Source: Aquiluna sp. (GTDB lineage Bacteria; Actinomycetota; Actinomycetes; Actinomycetales; Microbacteriaceae). Taken from it: a DNA stretch of 64,000 nt. The notes under the pieces were generated by a model. That model worked only from the letters and a program-made list of their open reading frames with translations. It was not told where the DNA came from and made no database searches. Shown here one piece after another: positions 13,536-23,104 of the stretch. Each line of letters begins with the position of its first letter. Within the stretch, counting starts at the first letter, position 1. Made by a program: the position numbers and the translations under genes. The DNA is taken from NCBI GenBank assembly GCA_028095925.1, contig JAOHCW010000001.1, positions 62,001-126,000 on the forward strand, read 5' to 3'.

Positions 13536-14369
13536 ATGGGAATTCGTAAGTACAAGCCAACGACTCCAGGTCGTCGTGGCTCCTCGGTCTCGGACTTCTC
13601 CGAGATCACCCGCTCGACTCCTGAGAAGTCGCTTCTCAAGCCACTGCCTAAGACCGGTGGCCGCAACTCCTCTGGCCGCATCACCACCCGCCACATCGGT
13701 GGTGGCCACAAGAGGCAGTACCGCGTTATTGACTTCCGTCGCCACGACAAGGACGGCGTGCCAGCGAAGGTCGCTCACATCGAGTACGACCCGAACCGCA
13801 CCGCACGCATCGCGCTCCTTCACTACATCGACGGCACCAAGCGCTACATCATCGCTCCAAACAAGCTCAAGCAGGGAGATGCAATTGAGCAGGGTCCAAA
13901 GGCTGACATCAAGCCTGGAAACAACCTGCCACTGCGTAACATCCCAGTGGGTACCGTTATCCACGCAATCGAGCTAAAGCCAGGCGGTGGCGCAAAGCTA
14001 GGCCGCAGTGCCGGAGCCGCTATTCGTCTGGTAGCCAAGGAAGGTAGCTGGGCTCAGCTTCGTCTTCCTTCAGGCGAGATCCGCAATGTTGATGCAAATT
14101 GCCGCGCCACCATTGGTGAGGTCGGCAATGCAGAGCAGTCCAACATCAACTGGGGTAAGGCTGGCCGCAAGCGCTGGAAGGGTGTTCGCCCAACCGTGCG
14201 TGGTGTTGCTATGAACCCGGTTGACCACCCACACGGTGGTGGTGAGGGCAAGACCTCCGGTGGTCGTAACCCTGTTACCCCATGGGGCCAGAAGGAAGGT
14301 CGCACGCGTAAGCCGAACCTTCCATCAGACAAGCAAATCGTTCGTCGTCGTTACGTCGGCAAGAAGTAG
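13536..14369 (+). CDS. rplB: 50S ribosomal protein L2
   Basis: Peptidyl-transferase-centre-associated protein required for subunit joining; 277 residues, usual length. The conserved [18 protein letters not shown] and the C-terminal [15 protein letters not shown] motif, with its key His, are intact. The protein ends RRRYVGKK. Ten bases separate it from rpsS, with AGGAGGG in the gap. Confidence 0.98.
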   Translation: MGIRKYKPTTPGRRGSSVSDFSEITRSTPEKSLLKPLPKTGGRNSSGRITTRHIGGGHKRQYRVIDFRRHDKDGVPAKVAHIEYDPNRTARIALLHYIDGTKRYIIAPNKLKQGDAIEQGPKADIKPGNNLPLRNIPVGTVIHAIELKPGGGAKLGRSAGAAIRLVAKEGSWAQLRLPSGEIRNVDANCRATIGEVGNAEQSNINWGKAGRKRWKGVRPTVRGVAMNPVDHPHGGGEGKTSGGRNPVTPWGQKEGRTRKPNLPSDKQIVRRRYVGKK

Positions 14370-14378
14370 GAGGGCTAG

Positions 14379-14660
14379 ATGCCAAGAAGTCTAAAGAAGG
14401 GCCCCTTCGTCGACGAGCACCTAATGAAGAAGGTGCGCGTACAGAACGAGGCCAACAGCAAGAACGTGATCAAGACCTGGTCGCGCCGCTCGATGATCGT
14501 CCCAGCCATGCTCGGACACACCATTGCGGTTCACGACGGTCGCAAGCACATTCCAGTTTTCGTCACTGAGACCATGGTCGGTCACAAACTCGGCGAATTC
14601 GCTCCAACCAAGACCTTCCGTGGACACGTGAAGGACGACAAGAAGGGTCGTCGCGGCTAA
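14379..14660 (+). CDS. rpsS: 30S ribosomal protein S19
   Basis: Small-subunit head protein paired with S13; 93 residues. [20 protein letters not shown] and [10 protein letters not shown] are the family's conserved blocks. A 27-base gap to rplV contains a GAGAGGAAACAG ribosome site. Confidence 0.97.
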   Translation: MPRSLKKGPFVDEHLMKKVRVQNEANSKNVIKTWSRRSMIVPAMLGHTIAVHDGRKHIPVFVTETMVGHKLGEFAPTKTFRGHVKDDKKGRRG

Positions 14661-14687
14661 GGCCGGGACGAATGAGAGAGGAAACAG

Positions 14688-15059
14688 ATGGAAGCCATCG
14701 CTAAGGTGCGTAACATTCGCATCACCCCTCAGAAGGCTCGTCGCGTCGTCAACCTGATCCGCGGTAAGCAGGCCAACGAGGCCCTGGGTCTATTGAAGTT
14801 CCAGCCACAGGCTGCTTCAGAGCCCATCTACAAGGTTGTTGCATCCGCGGTTGCCAACGCAAAGGTAAAGGGCGAGAGCACCGGAGCCATTGTGGACGAG
14901 GACGATCTAGTAATTTCACAGGCTTATGTTGACGAGGGAGTGACCCTGAAGCGCTTTAGACCGCGTGCCCAGGGAAGAGCCTTCCGCATCAACAAGCGCA
15001 CCAGCCACATCACCGTGGTGGTTGCAACCCCAGACGAGCTAAGAAAGGCAGGCAAGTAA
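14688..15059 (+). CDS. rplV: 50S ribosomal protein L22
   Basis: Exit-tunnel protein touching all 23S domains; 123 residues. [16 protein letters not shown] and the tunnel beta-hairpin [19 protein letters not shown] are intact, with no macrolide-resistance deletion. The TAA overlaps the rpsC ATG by one base. Confidence 0.97.
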   Translation: MEAIAKVRNIRITPQKARRVVNLIRGKQANEALGLLKFQPQAASEPIYKVVASAVANAKVKGESTGAIVDEDDLVISQAYVDEGVTLKRFRPRAQGRAFRINKRTSHITVVVATPDELRKAGK

Positions 15060-15808
15060 TGGGTCAGAAAGTAAACCCCTACGGCTTCCGCCTAGGCATC
15101 ACCACCGACCACCGCTCGCGCTGGTTCGCAGACTCCACCAAGAAGGGTCAGCGTTACAGCGACTACGTGGTTGAGGACGTCAAGGTTCGCAACTACCTGC
15201 AGGAGAAGCTGGACCGCGCAGGGATCTCAAAGATTGAGCTTGAGAGAACTCGCGACCGCATTCGCGTTGACATCTTCGCCGCTCGCCCAGGACTGGTCAT
15301 TGGCCGTCGTGGTGCAGAGGCAGAGACCCTTCGCACCGAGCTAGAGAAGCTCACCGGCAAGCAGGTCCTACTAAACATTCTTGAGGTCAAGAACCCAGAG
15401 GCCGACGCACAGCTCGTCGCACAGGGCATCGCCGAGCAGCTGTCTGCTCGTGTTGCCTTCCGTCGTGCAATGCGTAAGGGCATCCAGGGTGCACTGCGTT
15501 CAGGCGCCAAGGGCATCAGGGTTCAGTGTGCTGGACGTCTTGGCGGAGCTGAAATGTCAAGAAGTGAGTTCTACCGCGAAGGTAGGGTCCCACTGCACAC
15601 CCTCCGTTCAAACATCGACTACGGCTTCTATGAGGCCAAGACCACCTTCGGTCGCATCGGTGTCAAGGTTTGGATCTACAAGGGCGACCTAACCGCTAAG
15701 GAGCTCGCTGCACAGCAGGCAACTCAGCAGCGCGGTCCTCGTCAGGGCGGCCCAGGTCGTCGTGGCCCACGTCAGGACGCTGCCGTTGCAGCAGGAAGTG
15801 AGAGCTAA
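15059..15808 (+). CDS. rpsC: 30S ribosomal protein S3
   Basis: mRNA-entry helicase protein of the 30S head; 249 residues. It starts [16 protein letters not shown]-type domain carries [13 protein letters not shown], and the C-terminal domain reads [25 protein letters not shown]. The last 35 or so residues form a Gln/Arg/Pro/Gly-rich disordered tail with repeated GPRQ units, longer than in model bacteria. Confidence 0.97.
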   Translation: MGQKVNPYGFRLGITTDHRSRWFADSTKKGQRYSDYVVEDVKVRNYLQEKLDRAGISKIELERTRDRIRVDIFAARPGLVIGRRGAEAETLRTELEKLTGKQVLLNILEVKNPEADAQLVAQGIAEQLSARVAFRRAMRKGIQGALRSGAKGIRVQCAGRLGGAEMSRSEFYREGRVPLHTLRSNIDYGFYEAKTTFGRIGVKVWIYKGDLTAKELAAQQATQQRGPRQGGPGRRGPRQDAAVAAGSES

Positions 15809-15810
15809 CA

Positions 15811-16230
15811 ATGCTTATTCCTCGTAAGGTCAAGCACCGCAAGCAGCACTCGCCCAAGCGCGGCGGTCACGCTACCGGTGGCACCAAGGTTCACTTCGGT
15901 GAGTACGGCATCCAGGCGCTAACCAGCGCTTATCTGACCAACCGTCAGATTGAGGCTGCTCGTATTGCCATGACCCGTCACATCAAGCGTGGTGGAAAGG
16001 TATGGATCAACGTCTTTCCTGACCGCTCGATCACCAAGAAGCCAGCCGAAACCCGCATGGGTAGCGGTAAGGGCTCCCCTGAGTGGTGGGTAGTAAACGT
16101 AAAGCCAGGTCGCGTGCTGTTTGAGCTATCTGGTGTTTCCGAGACAGTAGCCAAAGAGGCGCTGACCCGTGCGATCCACAAGCTTCCGCTGAAGGCTCGC
16201 ATCATCAAGCGTGAAGAAGGTGACGCATAA
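15811..16230 (+). CDS. rplP: 50S ribosomal protein L16
   Basis: Binds near the A-site and 5S rRNA; 139 residues. It starts [13 protein letters not shown] and carries [12 protein letters not shown] and the Arg-rich [20 protein letters not shown] block. Two bases after rpsC, and its TAA overlaps the rpmC ATG by one base. Confidence 0.97.
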   Translation: MLIPRKVKHRKQHSPKRGGHATGGTKVHFGEYGIQALTSAYLTNRQIEAARIAMTRHIKRGGKVWINVFPDRSITKKPAETRMGSGKGSPEWWVVNVKPGRVLFELSGVSETVAKEALTRAIHKLPLKARIIKREEGDA

Positions 16231-16517
16231 TGATCGGTTCCAAGAACCTAGGCCCACAGGATCTCGACAAGATCGAGGACTCCCTGTTGGCGGAAGAGCT
16301 GAGGAAGGCGAAGGAAGAGCTATTCAACCTGCGCTTCCAGTCCGCAACCGGTCAGCTTGACAACCACGGCCGTCTCAAGGCCGTCAAGCGCGACATTGCT
16401 CGCATCTACACCGTGCTGCGCGAGCGTGAGCTCGGCATTCGTGCCGTCCCAACGCCGCAGCCAGCCAAGACCACCACGAAGAAGAAGGCTGCTGAGAAGC
16501 CAGCCGAGGAGGCATAG
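16230..16517 (+). CDS. rpmC: 50S ribosomal protein L29 with C-terminal tail
   Basis: Tunnel-exit protein next to L23. The L29 fold occupies about residues 8-70 ([24 protein letters not shown], then [13 protein letters not shown]). The protein then runs on for some 25 residues of Pro/Lys/Thr/Ala ([19 protein letters not shown]), giving 95 residues against a usual 62-75. The tail would project from the ribosome surface near the exit site. Two bases separate it from rpsQ, whose N-terminus is similarly extended. Confidence 0.95.
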   Translation: MIGSKNLGPQDLDKIEDSLLAEELRKAKEELFNLRFQSATGQLDNHGRLKAVKRDIARIYTVLRERELGIRAVPTPQPAKTTTKKKAAEKPAEEA

Positions 16518-16519
16518 AC

Positions 16520-16876
16520 GTGGCCGAAGAAAAGAAGACCGCAGCCAAGAAGCCAGCAGCTAAGCCTGCTGCAAAGGCAGCCAAGCCAAAGACCCCGAAG
16601 GCTCCTAAGGAGATCAAAGAGGTCAGCCGTGGCTACCGCAAGGCACGTCGTGGCTATGTAGTTTCGGACAAGATGGACAAGACCATCGTTGTCCTCGTCG
16701 AGGAGAAGAAGAAGCACCCTCTTTATGGCAAGGTCATGCGCCTTTCCAAGAAGATCAAGGCTCACGACGAGCAAAACACTGCCGGCATCGGTGACTTGGT
16801 TCTCATCAACGAGACCCGTCCGCTGTCAGCAACCAAGAACTGGCGTCTAGTCGAGATTCTCGAAAAGGCGAAGTAA
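16520..16876 (+). CDS. rpsQ: 30S ribosomal protein S17 with basic N-terminal tail
   Basis: 16S rRNA-binding assembly protein, 118 residues against a usual 80-95. The core begins near residue 38 ([19 protein letters not shown]) and has the OB-fold segments [13 protein letters not shown] and [13 protein letters not shown]. Residues 1-37 are a Lys/Ala/Pro run like the one on L15. The GTG start is supported by its place two bases after the rpmC stop. A later start is not excluded, but no good ribosome site is visible for one. Last gene before a hairpin-containing gap. Confidence 0.95.
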   Translation: MAEEKKTAAKKPAAKPAAKAAKPKTPKAPKEIKEVSRGYRKARRGYVVSDKMDKTIVVLVEEKKKHPLYGKVMRLSKKIKAHDEQNTAGIGDLVLINETRPLSATKNWRLVEILEKAK

Positions 16877-16931
16877 CCCCCCCCGCGAATAACGGTCGGT
16901 AATCGTTATTCACTAAGCAAGGAGAACACAA
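16877..16931 (+). other. hairpin between S10 and spc gene groups
   Basis: The 55-base gap starts with a run of eight C. It then has a perfect inverted repeat, GAATAACG (16887-16894), nine bases, CGTTATTC (16904-16911). No T-run follows, so it is not a normal terminator. It sits exactly at the classical S10/spc boundary and may be an RNA processing or feedback site. The rplN ribosome site CAAGGAG follows. Confidence 0.5.
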
Positions 16932-17300
16932 GTGATTCAGCAAGAATCAAGGGTGAAGGTAGCCGATAACTCCGGCGCCAAGGAGCTTCTCGCGATTCGT
17001 GTGCTCGGCGGTTCAACCCGTCGCTACGCAGGATTGGGAGATGTCATCGTGGCATCGGTAAAGGACGCCATCCCAGGCGGAAACGTCAAGAAGGGCGAGG
17101 TCGTAAAGGCTGTCATCGTCCGCACCGTCAAGGAGACCCGTCGGGCCGACGGCTCCTACATCAAGTTTGACGAGAACGCAGCCGTCATCATCAAGGCAGA
17201 TGGCGAGCCACGCGGAACTCGTATCTTCGGCCCCATTGGTAGAGAGCTTCGTGACAAGAGATTCATGAAGATTATTTCGCTAGCTCCGGAGGTGCTGTAA
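16932..17300 (+). CDS. rplN: 50S ribosomal protein L14
   Basis: Subunit-interface protein, 122 residues, full length. It starts at GTG after [31 protein letters not shown] and [26 protein letters not shown] are family signatures. First gene of the spc group; its TAA overlaps the rplX ATG by one base. Confidence 0.97.
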   Translation: MIQQESRVKVADNSGAKELLAIRVLGGSTRRYAGLGDVIVASVKDAIPGGNVKKGEVVKAVIVRTVKETRRADGSYIKFDENAAVIIKADGEPRGTRIFGPIGRELRDKRFMKIISLAPEVL

Positions 17301-17644
17301 TGAAGATCAAGAAGGGCGATCTAGTTCAGGTAATCTCGGGCGGCAGCGAGGCTCGCGGTGGGGACAAGGGCAAGCAGGGCCACGTGCTAGCTGTCCACAA
17401 GGAGACCAACCGAGTAATCGTTGAGGGCGTAAACCTAGTCACCAAGCACACCCGCGAGGGCCAGAGTGACCGCGGAGCAAAGACCGGTGGCATCGTCACC
17501 CAGGAAGCTCCAATTCACGTTTCTAACGTTTCTCTTGTTGACCCAAAGAGCAAGAAGCCAACCAAGGCCGGCTTCAAGATCGAGGTCACCAAAGACGGCA
17601 AGAAGAAGACCCGTATTTCTCGCAAGAGTGGGGAGGCAATCTAA
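17300..17644 (+). CDS. rplX: 50S ribosomal protein L24
   Basis: Early 50S assembly initiator near the tunnel exit; 114 residues. The KOW motif lies at the N-terminus ([13 protein letters not shown], then [22 protein letters not shown]). The TAA overlaps the rplE ATG by one base, continuing the coupled chain. Confidence 0.97.
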   Translation: MKIKKGDLVQVISGGSEARGGDKGKQGHVLAVHKETNRVIVEGVNLVTKHTREGQSDRGAKTGGIVTQEAPIHVSNVSLVDPKSKKPTKAGFKIEVTKDGKKKTRISRKSGEAI

Positions 17645-18216
17645 TGGCTACCGCTACCAAGAAGGCTGACGCTAAGGCTCTACCTCGCCTAAAGGCTGAA
17701 TACCGCAAGGAGATTGCCCCTGCGCTGCAGAAGGAGTTTGGCTTCTCAAACCCAATGCAGGTTCCAGGGCTCACCAAGATTGTTGTGAACATGGGTGTCG
17801 GCCAGGCCGCCAAGGAAAGCAAGCTCATCGAGGGTGCTGTCCGCGACTTAACCGCCATCACCGGCCAGAAGCCGCAGGTCAACCTGGCTCGCAAGTCAAT
17901 CGCTCAGTTCAAGTTGCGCGAGGGACAGGCGATCGGTGCTCACGTAACAATTCGTGGCGACAGGATGTGGGAGTTCCTAGACAGGCTCCTCAACCTTGCA
18001 CTGCCTCGTATTCGCGACTTCCGCGGCCTATCTGCAAAGCAGTTTGACGGCAACGGCAACTACACTTTCGGTCTTTCGGAGCAGTCAATGTTCCACGAGA
18101 TAGATCAGGACTCTATTGATAGCGTCCGCGGCATGGACATCACCGTGGTGACCACTGCCAAGAACGACGACGAGGGTAGGGCGCTACTAAAGGCGCTCGG
18201 CTTCCCGTTCAAATAA
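17644..18216 (+). CDS. rplE: 50S ribosomal protein L5
   Basis: 5S rRNA-binding protein of the central protuberance; 190 residues. It has [37 protein letters not shown] and the C-terminal [11 protein letters not shown] end. In many bacteria rpsN follows directly; here only 67 bases separate it from rpsH, too short for an S14 gene. Confidence 0.97.
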   Translation: MATATKKADAKALPRLKAEYRKEIAPALQKEFGFSNPMQVPGLTKIVVNMGVGQAAKESKLIEGAVRDLTAITGQKPQVNLARKSIAQFKLREGQAIGAHVTIRGDRMWEFLDRLLNLALPRIRDFRGLSAKQFDGNGNYTFGLSEQSMFHEIDQDSIDSVRGMDITVVTTAKNDDEGRALLKALGFPFK

Positions 18217-18283
18217 ACCGATTGAAGTAGGTCCGGGGGGCTTGTAAAGCGCCCTAGAAACCGCCTCGAGAAAGAAGACACAA

Positions 18284-18682
18284 ATGACAATGACAGACCC
18301 GGTGGCAGACTTTCTGACCCGGCTGCGCAACGCCAGCAAGGCTCACCACGAGTCGCTGAGCGTCCCCTACTCAAAGCTGAAGGGCACAATCGCCGACATT
18401 CTGAAGGCCGAGGGCTACATCGACTCCTACAAGGTCGAAGATGCCAAGGTCGGTAAGAGCCTGGTTGTGAACCTGAAGTACGGCGTAAACCGCGAGGCCA
18501 GCATTGCCGGCATTAAGCGAGTTTCCAAGCCAGGACTGCGTGTATACGCCAAGAGCACCGAGCTACCAAAGGTTCTCGGCGGCCTGGGCATCGCAATCCT
18601 CTCCACCTCGAGCGGTCTACTAACCGACCGCCAGGCAGCCAAGAAGGGAGTAGGTGGGGAAGTCCTCGCCTACGTCTGGTAA
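18284..18682 (+). CDS. rpsH: 30S ribosomal protein S8
   Basis: 16S rRNA central-domain binder and, in E. coli, the spc operon repressor; 132 residues. [13 protein letters not shown] at the start and [26 protein letters not shown] at the end are typical. Two in-frame ATGs (18284 and 18290) are possible; the first is used here, and neither has a strong ribosome site. Confidence 0.96.
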   Translation: MTMTDPVADFLTRLRNASKAHHESLSVPYSKLKGTIADILKAEGYIDSYKVEDAKVGKSLVVNLKYGVNREASIAGIKRVSKPGLRVYAKSTELPKVLGGLGIAILSTSSGLLTDRQAAKKGVGGEVLAYVW

Positions 18683-18688
18683 GCGCGC

Positions 18689-19225
18689 ATGTCAAGAATT
18701 GGAAAGCTTCCTATCCCACTACCCCAGGGCGTAACCGCTGAGGTTACCGGCCAGGATGTCAAGGTGAAGGGTCCCAAGGGCGAGCTGCACCTAACCATCT
18801 CCGAGCCAATCAAGGTTTCTCTGGAGGACAACTCGATTTTGGTTTCCAGGCCAGACGACGAGGCGACCAGCAAGTCGCTTCACGGTCTGTCCAGGACTCT
18901 TATTGCCAACAACGTTCACGGCGTCGCAGAGGGCTTCTCGAAGTCACTGGAGATTGTCGGAACCGGTTACCGCGCTGCATCCAAGGGCTCAGCAATCGAG
19001 CTGGCACTCGGCCTTAGCCACCCGGTAGTCGTCACCCCACCAGACGGCGTCACCCTGACCGTTGAGGGCAACAACAAGATCATCGTCTCCGGCATCTCAA
19101 AGCAGGCCGTTGGCGAGGTAGCAGCAAACATTCGCAAGCTTCGTAAGCCTGAGCCATACAAGGGCAAGGGAATTCGCTACGAGGGCGAGCGAGTCCGTCG
19201 CAAAGCTGGAAAGGCTGGTAAGTAG
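18689..19225 (+). CDS. rplF: 50S ribosomal protein L6
   Basis: Protein at the base of the L7/L12 stalk near the sarcin-ricin loop; 178 residues. [23 protein letters not shown] and the C-terminal [24 protein letters not shown] end are conserved. It lies six bases after rpsH and two before rplR. Confidence 0.97.
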   Translation: MSRIGKLPIPLPQGVTAEVTGQDVKVKGPKGELHLTISEPIKVSLEDNSILVSRPDDEATSKSLHGLSRTLIANNVHGVAEGFSKSLEIVGTGYRAASKGSAIELALGLSHPVVVTPPDGVTLTVEGNNKIIVSGISKQAVGEVAANIRKLRKPEPYKGKGIRYEGERVRRKAGKAGK

Positions 19226-19227
19226 AA

Positions 19228-19587
19228 ATGGCAACTAAGTCAAATTCAGCAGCTCGGACCCGTCGTCACGCTCGGCTGCGCAAGAAGATCGAGGGTACCG
19301 CTGCGCGTCCGCGCCTGGTGGTCACCCGCTCCGCCCGCCACGTATTCGTTCAGGTGGTTGATGACGCCAAGGGCCACACCCTTGCAAGCGCCTCAACCAT
19401 GGAGGACGAGATGCGCAAGGTGAGCGGCAACAAGACCGACAAAGCCACCCAGGTTGGCAAGTTGATCGCTGAGCGGGCCAAGAAAGCCGGCGTCTCAGAG
19501 GTCGTCTTTGACCGCGGTGGTAACCGTTACGCAGGTCGAGTCGCAGCAATTGCTGAGGCAGCCCGCGAGGGAGGACTGAAACTGTGA
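19228..19587 (+). CDS. rplR: 50S ribosomal protein L18
   Basis: 5S rRNA-binding protein, 119 residues. [20 protein letters not shown] and [31 protein letters not shown] are family signatures. Its end overlaps the rpsE GTG (GTGA arrangement). Confidence 0.97.
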   Translation: MATKSNSAARTRRHARLRKKIEGTAARPRLVVTRSARHVFVQVVDDAKGHTLASASTMEDEMRKVSGNKTDKATQVGKLIAERAKKAGVSEVVFDRGGNRYAGRVAAIAEAAREGGLKL

Positions 19588-20276
19588 GCGAAGAGAAGAA
19601 GGAAGAGCAAGTGGTAGAAACTACCGAAGCTGCAGCCGAGACTCAGGCTCCAGGTCAGCCTCCGGTTGACCCGAACGAGCGCGAGCAGCGTCGTGGTTCA
19701 CGCGAGCGTGGCCCACGCAACGAGCAGCGCCGTGAGCGCGAGGACAAGTCCAGCCCATTTTTGGAGCGTGTTGTGACAATCAACCGCGTTTCCAAGGTGG
19801 TCAAGGGTGGTCGTCGCTTCGCCTTTACGGCTTTGGTTGTAGTTGGAGACGGCGACGGCATGGTCGGTGTTGGTTACGGCAAGGCTAAAGAGGTCCCAGC
19901 AGCTATTGCAAAGGGTGTAGAAGAGGCCAAGAAGAGCTTCTTCCGCGTTCCTCGCATCGGCTCGACCATCCCACACCCAGTCCAGGGTGAGGCAGCTGCC
20001 GGAGTAGTACTACTCCGTCCAGCCGCTGAAGGAACCGGTGTTATCGCCGGTGGTCCAGTTCGTGCTGTTCTGGAGTGTGCTGGAGTTCACGACGTGCTTT
20101 CAAAGTCACTCGGTTCTTCAAACACCCTAAACATCGTTCACGCCACTATTGAGGCACTCCGTCTACTGGAGGAGCCAGAGGCTGTTGCAACCCGACGCGG
20201 CAAGACCGTTGCAGAGGTAGCACCAGCGCGTCTTCGTGGCGAGAAGAAAGAAACTGAGAAGGCAGGTGCTAAGTAA
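19584..20276 (+). CDS. rpsE: 30S ribosomal protein S5 with long N-terminal tail
   Basis: Decoding-fidelity and mRNA-entry protein, 230 residues against a usual 165-200. The S5 fold starts near residue 57 ([21 protein letters not shown]) and includes [17 protein letters not shown] and the [15 protein letters not shown] block. The first 55 or so residues are charged and disordered, acidic then Arg-rich. It starts at GTG overlapping the rplR stop. Confidence 0.97.
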   Translation: MSEEKKEEQVVETTEAAAETQAPGQPPVDPNEREQRRGSRERGPRNEQRREREDKSSPFLERVVTINRVSKVVKGGRRFAFTALVVVGDGDGMVGVGYGKAKEVPAAIAKGVEEAKKSFFRVPRIGSTIPHPVQGEAAAGVVLLRPAAEGTGVIAGGPVRAVLECAGVHDVLSKSLGSSNTLNIVHATIEALRLLEEPEAVATRRGKTVAEVAPARLRGEKKETEKAGAK

Positions 20277-20462
20277 ATGGCCGCTCGTCTGAAGGTAACC
20301 CAAGTAAAGAGTTCCAACGGTGGCAGGCAGAACCAGCGCGATTCACTTCGCACGCTAGGTCTCAAGCGCATCGGTGACATTGTCGTGCGCGAAGACACCA
20401 AGAGCGTGCGCGGCCTTGTCCAGACCGTTGCCCACCTCGTAAAAGTTGAGGAGATCGACTAA
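20277..20462 (+). CDS. rpmD: 50S ribosomal protein L30
   Basis: Small 50S protein, 61 residues, normal length. [20 protein letters not shown] and [20 protein letters not shown] are typical. It directly abuts rpsE, and its TAA shares a base with the rplO ATG. Confidence 0.96.
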   Translation: MAARLKVTQVKSSNGGRQNQRDSLRTLGLKRIGDIVVREDTKSVRGLVQTVAHLVKVEEID

Positions 20463-21187
20463 TGGCTGAAGAAAAGAAGCCAGCCGCTAAGAAGCCAGCA
20501 GCTAAGCCAGCGGCAAAGCCTGCTGCTAAAGCTGCTCCTAAGGCTGCAGCAAAGCCTGCCGCTAAGCCAGCGGCAAAGCCTGCTGCTAAGGCTGCCCCCA
20601 AGGCAGCGCCGAAAGCCGCCGCAAAGCCAGCAGCCGAGAAGGCCGCACCTGCGAAAGCTGCGGCTAAGCCAGCAGCCGAGAAGGCCGCACCTGCGAAAGC
20701 TGCGGCTAAGCCAGCAGCTAAGAAGGCAAGCGAGCCTAAGGAGAAGTCACAGATTCTGCGTCTTCACCACCTTCGACCAGCACCTGGTGCCAAGAAGGAC
20801 AAGACTCGTAAGGGTCGTGGTGAGGGATCGAAGGGTAAGACCGCGGGTCGCGGAACTAAGGGAACTGGTGCTCGCACCACAACCCGTCTTGGCTTTGAGG
20901 GTGGTGGCGTGAACCTTGTTATGCGCACACCCAAGCTGCGTGGTTTCAAGAACCCATTTAGGGTCGAGTACCAGGTTGTAAACCTGGACAAGCTCGGCGA
21001 GCTGTATCCAAAGGGTGGCAAGGTCACAATCGATGATCTAGTTGCTAAGGGTGCGGTCCGCAAGGGTGAGCCTGTGAAGGTCCTTGGCAATGGTGATGTC
21101 TCGGTTAAGCTAGAGGTCGCTGTCGACAAGGTATCCGAGTCGGCCAAGACCAAGATTGAGGCTGCCGGAGGCAGCGTCAACGCCTAG
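20462..21187 (+). CDS. rplO: 50S ribosomal protein L15 with long Lys/Ala/Pro N-terminal tail
   Basis: Late-assembly 50S protein. The L15 domain begins near residue 97 ([15 protein letters not shown], then [18 protein letters not shown]) and runs to the end, matching the usual length of about 145. In front is a basic tail of some 95 residues made of PAAK, APKA and EKAAPAK units, giving 241 residues. Start choice: the ATG overlaps the rpmD stop like its neighbours, and no other start with a ribosome site exists near the domain, so the tail is very probably translated. Similar tails occur on histone-like actinobacterial proteins; here it is on a ribosomal protein. Confidence 0.95.
   Translation: MAEEKKPAAKKPAAKPAAKPAAKAAPKAAAKPAAKPAAKPAAKAAPKAAPKAAAKPAAEKAAPAKAAAKPAAEKAAPAKAAAKPAAKKASEPKEKSQILRLHHLRPAPGAKKDKTRKGRGEGSKGKTAGRGTKGTGARTTTRLGFEGGGVNLVMRTPKLRGFKNPFRVEYQVVNLDKLGELYPKGGKVTIDDLVAKGAVRKGEPVKVLGNGDVSVKLEVAVDKVSESAKTKIEAAGGSVNA
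20501..20709 (+). repeat. in-frame tandem repeats coding the L15 tail
   Basis: Two repeat layers. A 60-base unit occurs at 20501-20560 and again at 20561-20620, the first 29 bases identical. A 42-base unit (20626-20667) is copied exactly at 20668-20709, followed by a nine-base start of a third copy. The 42-base unit codes [14 protein letters not shown]. All units are multiples of three, so the frame is kept. Confidence 0.93.
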
Positions 21188-21209
21188 TCAGAACTAGGGG
21201 AGGTATCAG

Positions 21210-22526
21210 GTGTTTCAGGCAATAGCTCGCGCGTTCCGCACTCCGGACCTGCGCAACAAGCTTGCGTTTACGCTGGGAATGATTGCGGTATTCCGTTTGG
21301 GATCCTTCATTCCATCGCCGAACGTGGACTACACCAACGTTCAGCAGTGTCTAGCGCAGTCCCAGAGCACCTCTGGCCTCTACGAGCTTGTGAACCTTTT
21401 CTCGGGCGGAGCACTGCTCCAGCTGTCGATCTTCGCGCTGGGAATCATGCCGTACATTACGGCTTCGATTATCACCCAGCTGCTGAGGGTCGTTATCCCG
21501 AGGTTTGAGGCACTTCACAAGGAGGGCCCAGCGGGGCAGTCAAAGCTCACCCAGTACACCCGTTACCTGACTATCGCTCTTGCGCTGCTTCAGTCAACGA
21601 CCCTGATTACGGTTGCGAGACAGGGCGCTTTGTTTGGTGCAGACTGTACGCTGCCGATCCTGGTTGACACCGGACCGCTTTCAATCACCCTGATGGTCAT
21701 CACAATGACCGCAGGTACTGGTCTGATTATGTGGATTGGTGAGCTGATCACCGAGCGCGGTGTTGGTAATGGCATGTCGCTACTTATCTTCACCTCGATC
21801 GCATCGACCTTCCCAGCATCGCTTTTGCAGATTCTGCAGACCAGGACCATCGAGATCTTCGTCATCGTGATGGCAGTTGGTTTCTTGATTGTTGCACTGG
21901 TGGTTTTGGTTGAGGAGTCGCAGCGCAGGATTCCGGTTCAGTACGCAAAGCGTATGGTTGGCCGCAAGGCTTATGGTGGCCAGTCCACCTACATCCCTGT
22001 GAAGGTAAACACCGCGGGTGTTATCCCGGTTATCTTCGCCTCGTCGATGCTCTACCTCCCAGCTTTGCTCGCTCAGTTCAACCAGCCAGATCCAACAACA
22101 GGTCAGGTGGCGCCGTGGGTGACCTTTATCTCGACCTATCTAACTGCAGGTGACAACCCGCTCTACATGGCTGTCTACTTCGCGTTAATTGTTGGATTCA
22201 CCTACTTCTACGTTGCGATCACCTTGAACCCCGAGGAAATCAGCGACAACATGAAGCGCTATGGAGGCTTTATTCCAGGTATTCGCGCCGGTCGTCCGAC
22301 CACCGAGTACCTCGAGTACGTCATCAGCCGCATCACGGCTCCGGGTGCTATCTACCTGGGTCTCATCGCACTGATACCGCTTGTTGCCTTCACCGCTATT
22401 GGAACCAACCAGAACTTCCCGTTCGGCGGTACCTCGATCCTCATCATCGTCGGTGTTGGATTGCAGACCGTGAAGCAGATCAATGCGCAGATGGAACAGC
22501 GCAACTACGAGGGTCTACTGAAGTGA
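21210..22526 (+). CDS. secY: protein translocase channel SecY
   Basis: Central subunit of the Sec channel in the plasma membrane; 438 residues with about ten membrane segments. RTPDLRNKLAFTLGMIAVFRLGS at the N-terminus, LGIMPYITASIITQLL in TM2 and the large cytosolic loop with GGFIPGIRAGRPTTEYL are family hallmarks. It starts at GTG after AGGGGAGG, 22 bases from rplO. The stop overlaps the adk GTG. Confidence 0.97.
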   Translation: MFQAIARAFRTPDLRNKLAFTLGMIAVFRLGSFIPSPNVDYTNVQQCLAQSQSTSGLYELVNLFSGGALLQLSIFALGIMPYITASIITQLLRVVIPRFEALHKEGPAGQSKLTQYTRYLTIALALLQSTTLITVARQGALFGADCTLPILVDTGPLSITLMVITMTAGTGLIMWIGELITERGVGNGMSLLIFTSIASTFPASLLQILQTRTIEIFVIVMAVGFLIVALVVLVEESQRRIPVQYAKRMVGRKAYGGQSTYIPVKVNTAGVIPVIFASSMLYLPALLAQFNQPDPTTGQVAPWVTFISTYLTAGDNPLYMAVYFALIVGFTYFYVAITLNPEEISDNMKRYGGFIPGIRAGRPTTEYLEYVISRITAPGAIYLGLIALIPLVAFTAIGTNQNFPFGGTSILIIVGVGLQTVKQINAQMEQRNYEGLLK

Positions 22527-23104
22527 TCCGCATACTCTTGATCGGCCCTCCGGGAGCTGGCAAGGGAACCCAGGCAGCACTGCTGGCGCAGCACTTCGGG
22601 ATTCCAGCCATCTCCACCGGAGACATCTTCCGTGAGAACGTTCGCAATGAGACGCCGCTCGGTCTCGAGGCGAAAGCATTCATGGACCGTGGCGAGTACG
22701 TCCCAGACTCTCTCACCAATGCGTTGGTGCGCGATCGCCTAAACCAAGACGATGCTGCCGCTGGCTTCCTCCTGGATGGCTACCCAAGAACTATTGACCA
22801 GGTTGAAGAGCTTGACGACATCCTCGAGGAAACCGAGAAGAAGCTCGATGTCGTCGTTCAGCTAACAGCCGACTCGGAGGAGCTTCTACGCAGGCTCTCC
22901 GGCAGGGCGCAGGAGCAGGGTCGCAGCGATGACACCCCAGAGGTCATAAAACGCAGGCTTGACGTTTACGAGGAGCAGACAGCTCCGCTAATTGATATTT
23001 ATGCCTCCCGCTCGCTGGTGGCCAAGGTCAACGGCCTGGGCGAGATAGGCGATGTAACAAACAGGATCATTGAAGTCCTGGATGCTCGCGGCCTAGTTTC
23101 CTAA
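22523..23104 (+). CDS. adk: adenylate kinase
   Basis: Converts ATP and AMP to two ADP; cytoplasmic monomer. It has 193 residues, the short form lacking the zinc-lid insert. P-loop GPPGAGKGTQ lies at 8-17. AMP-binding STGDIFREN and the DGYPRTIDQ motif follow, then a short lid (RRLSGRAQEQGRSDDTPE). It starts at GTG overlapping the secY stop. The secY-adk-map order is classic. Confidence 0.97.
   Translation: MIRILLIGPPGAGKGTQAALLAQHFGIPAISTGDIFRENVRNETPLGLEAKAFMDRGEYVPDSLTNALVRDRLNQDDAAAGFLLDGYPRTIDQVEELDDILEETEKKLDVVVQLTADSEELLRRLSGRAQEQGRSDDTPEVIKRRLDVYEEQTAPLIDIYASRSLVAKVNGLGEIGDVTNRIIEVLDARGLVS

Noticed and set aside
13233-13964. 243-codon open frame on the minus strand opposite rplW/rplB
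   Set aside because: Antisense shadow produced by strong codon bias in ribosomal genes; no recognisable domain and no ribosome site.
20462-20750. Regularly repeated DNA considered as a minisatellite or CRISPR-like array
   Set aside because: Repeats are adjacent, unspaced, multiples of three and in frame with rplO, so they are coding repeats.
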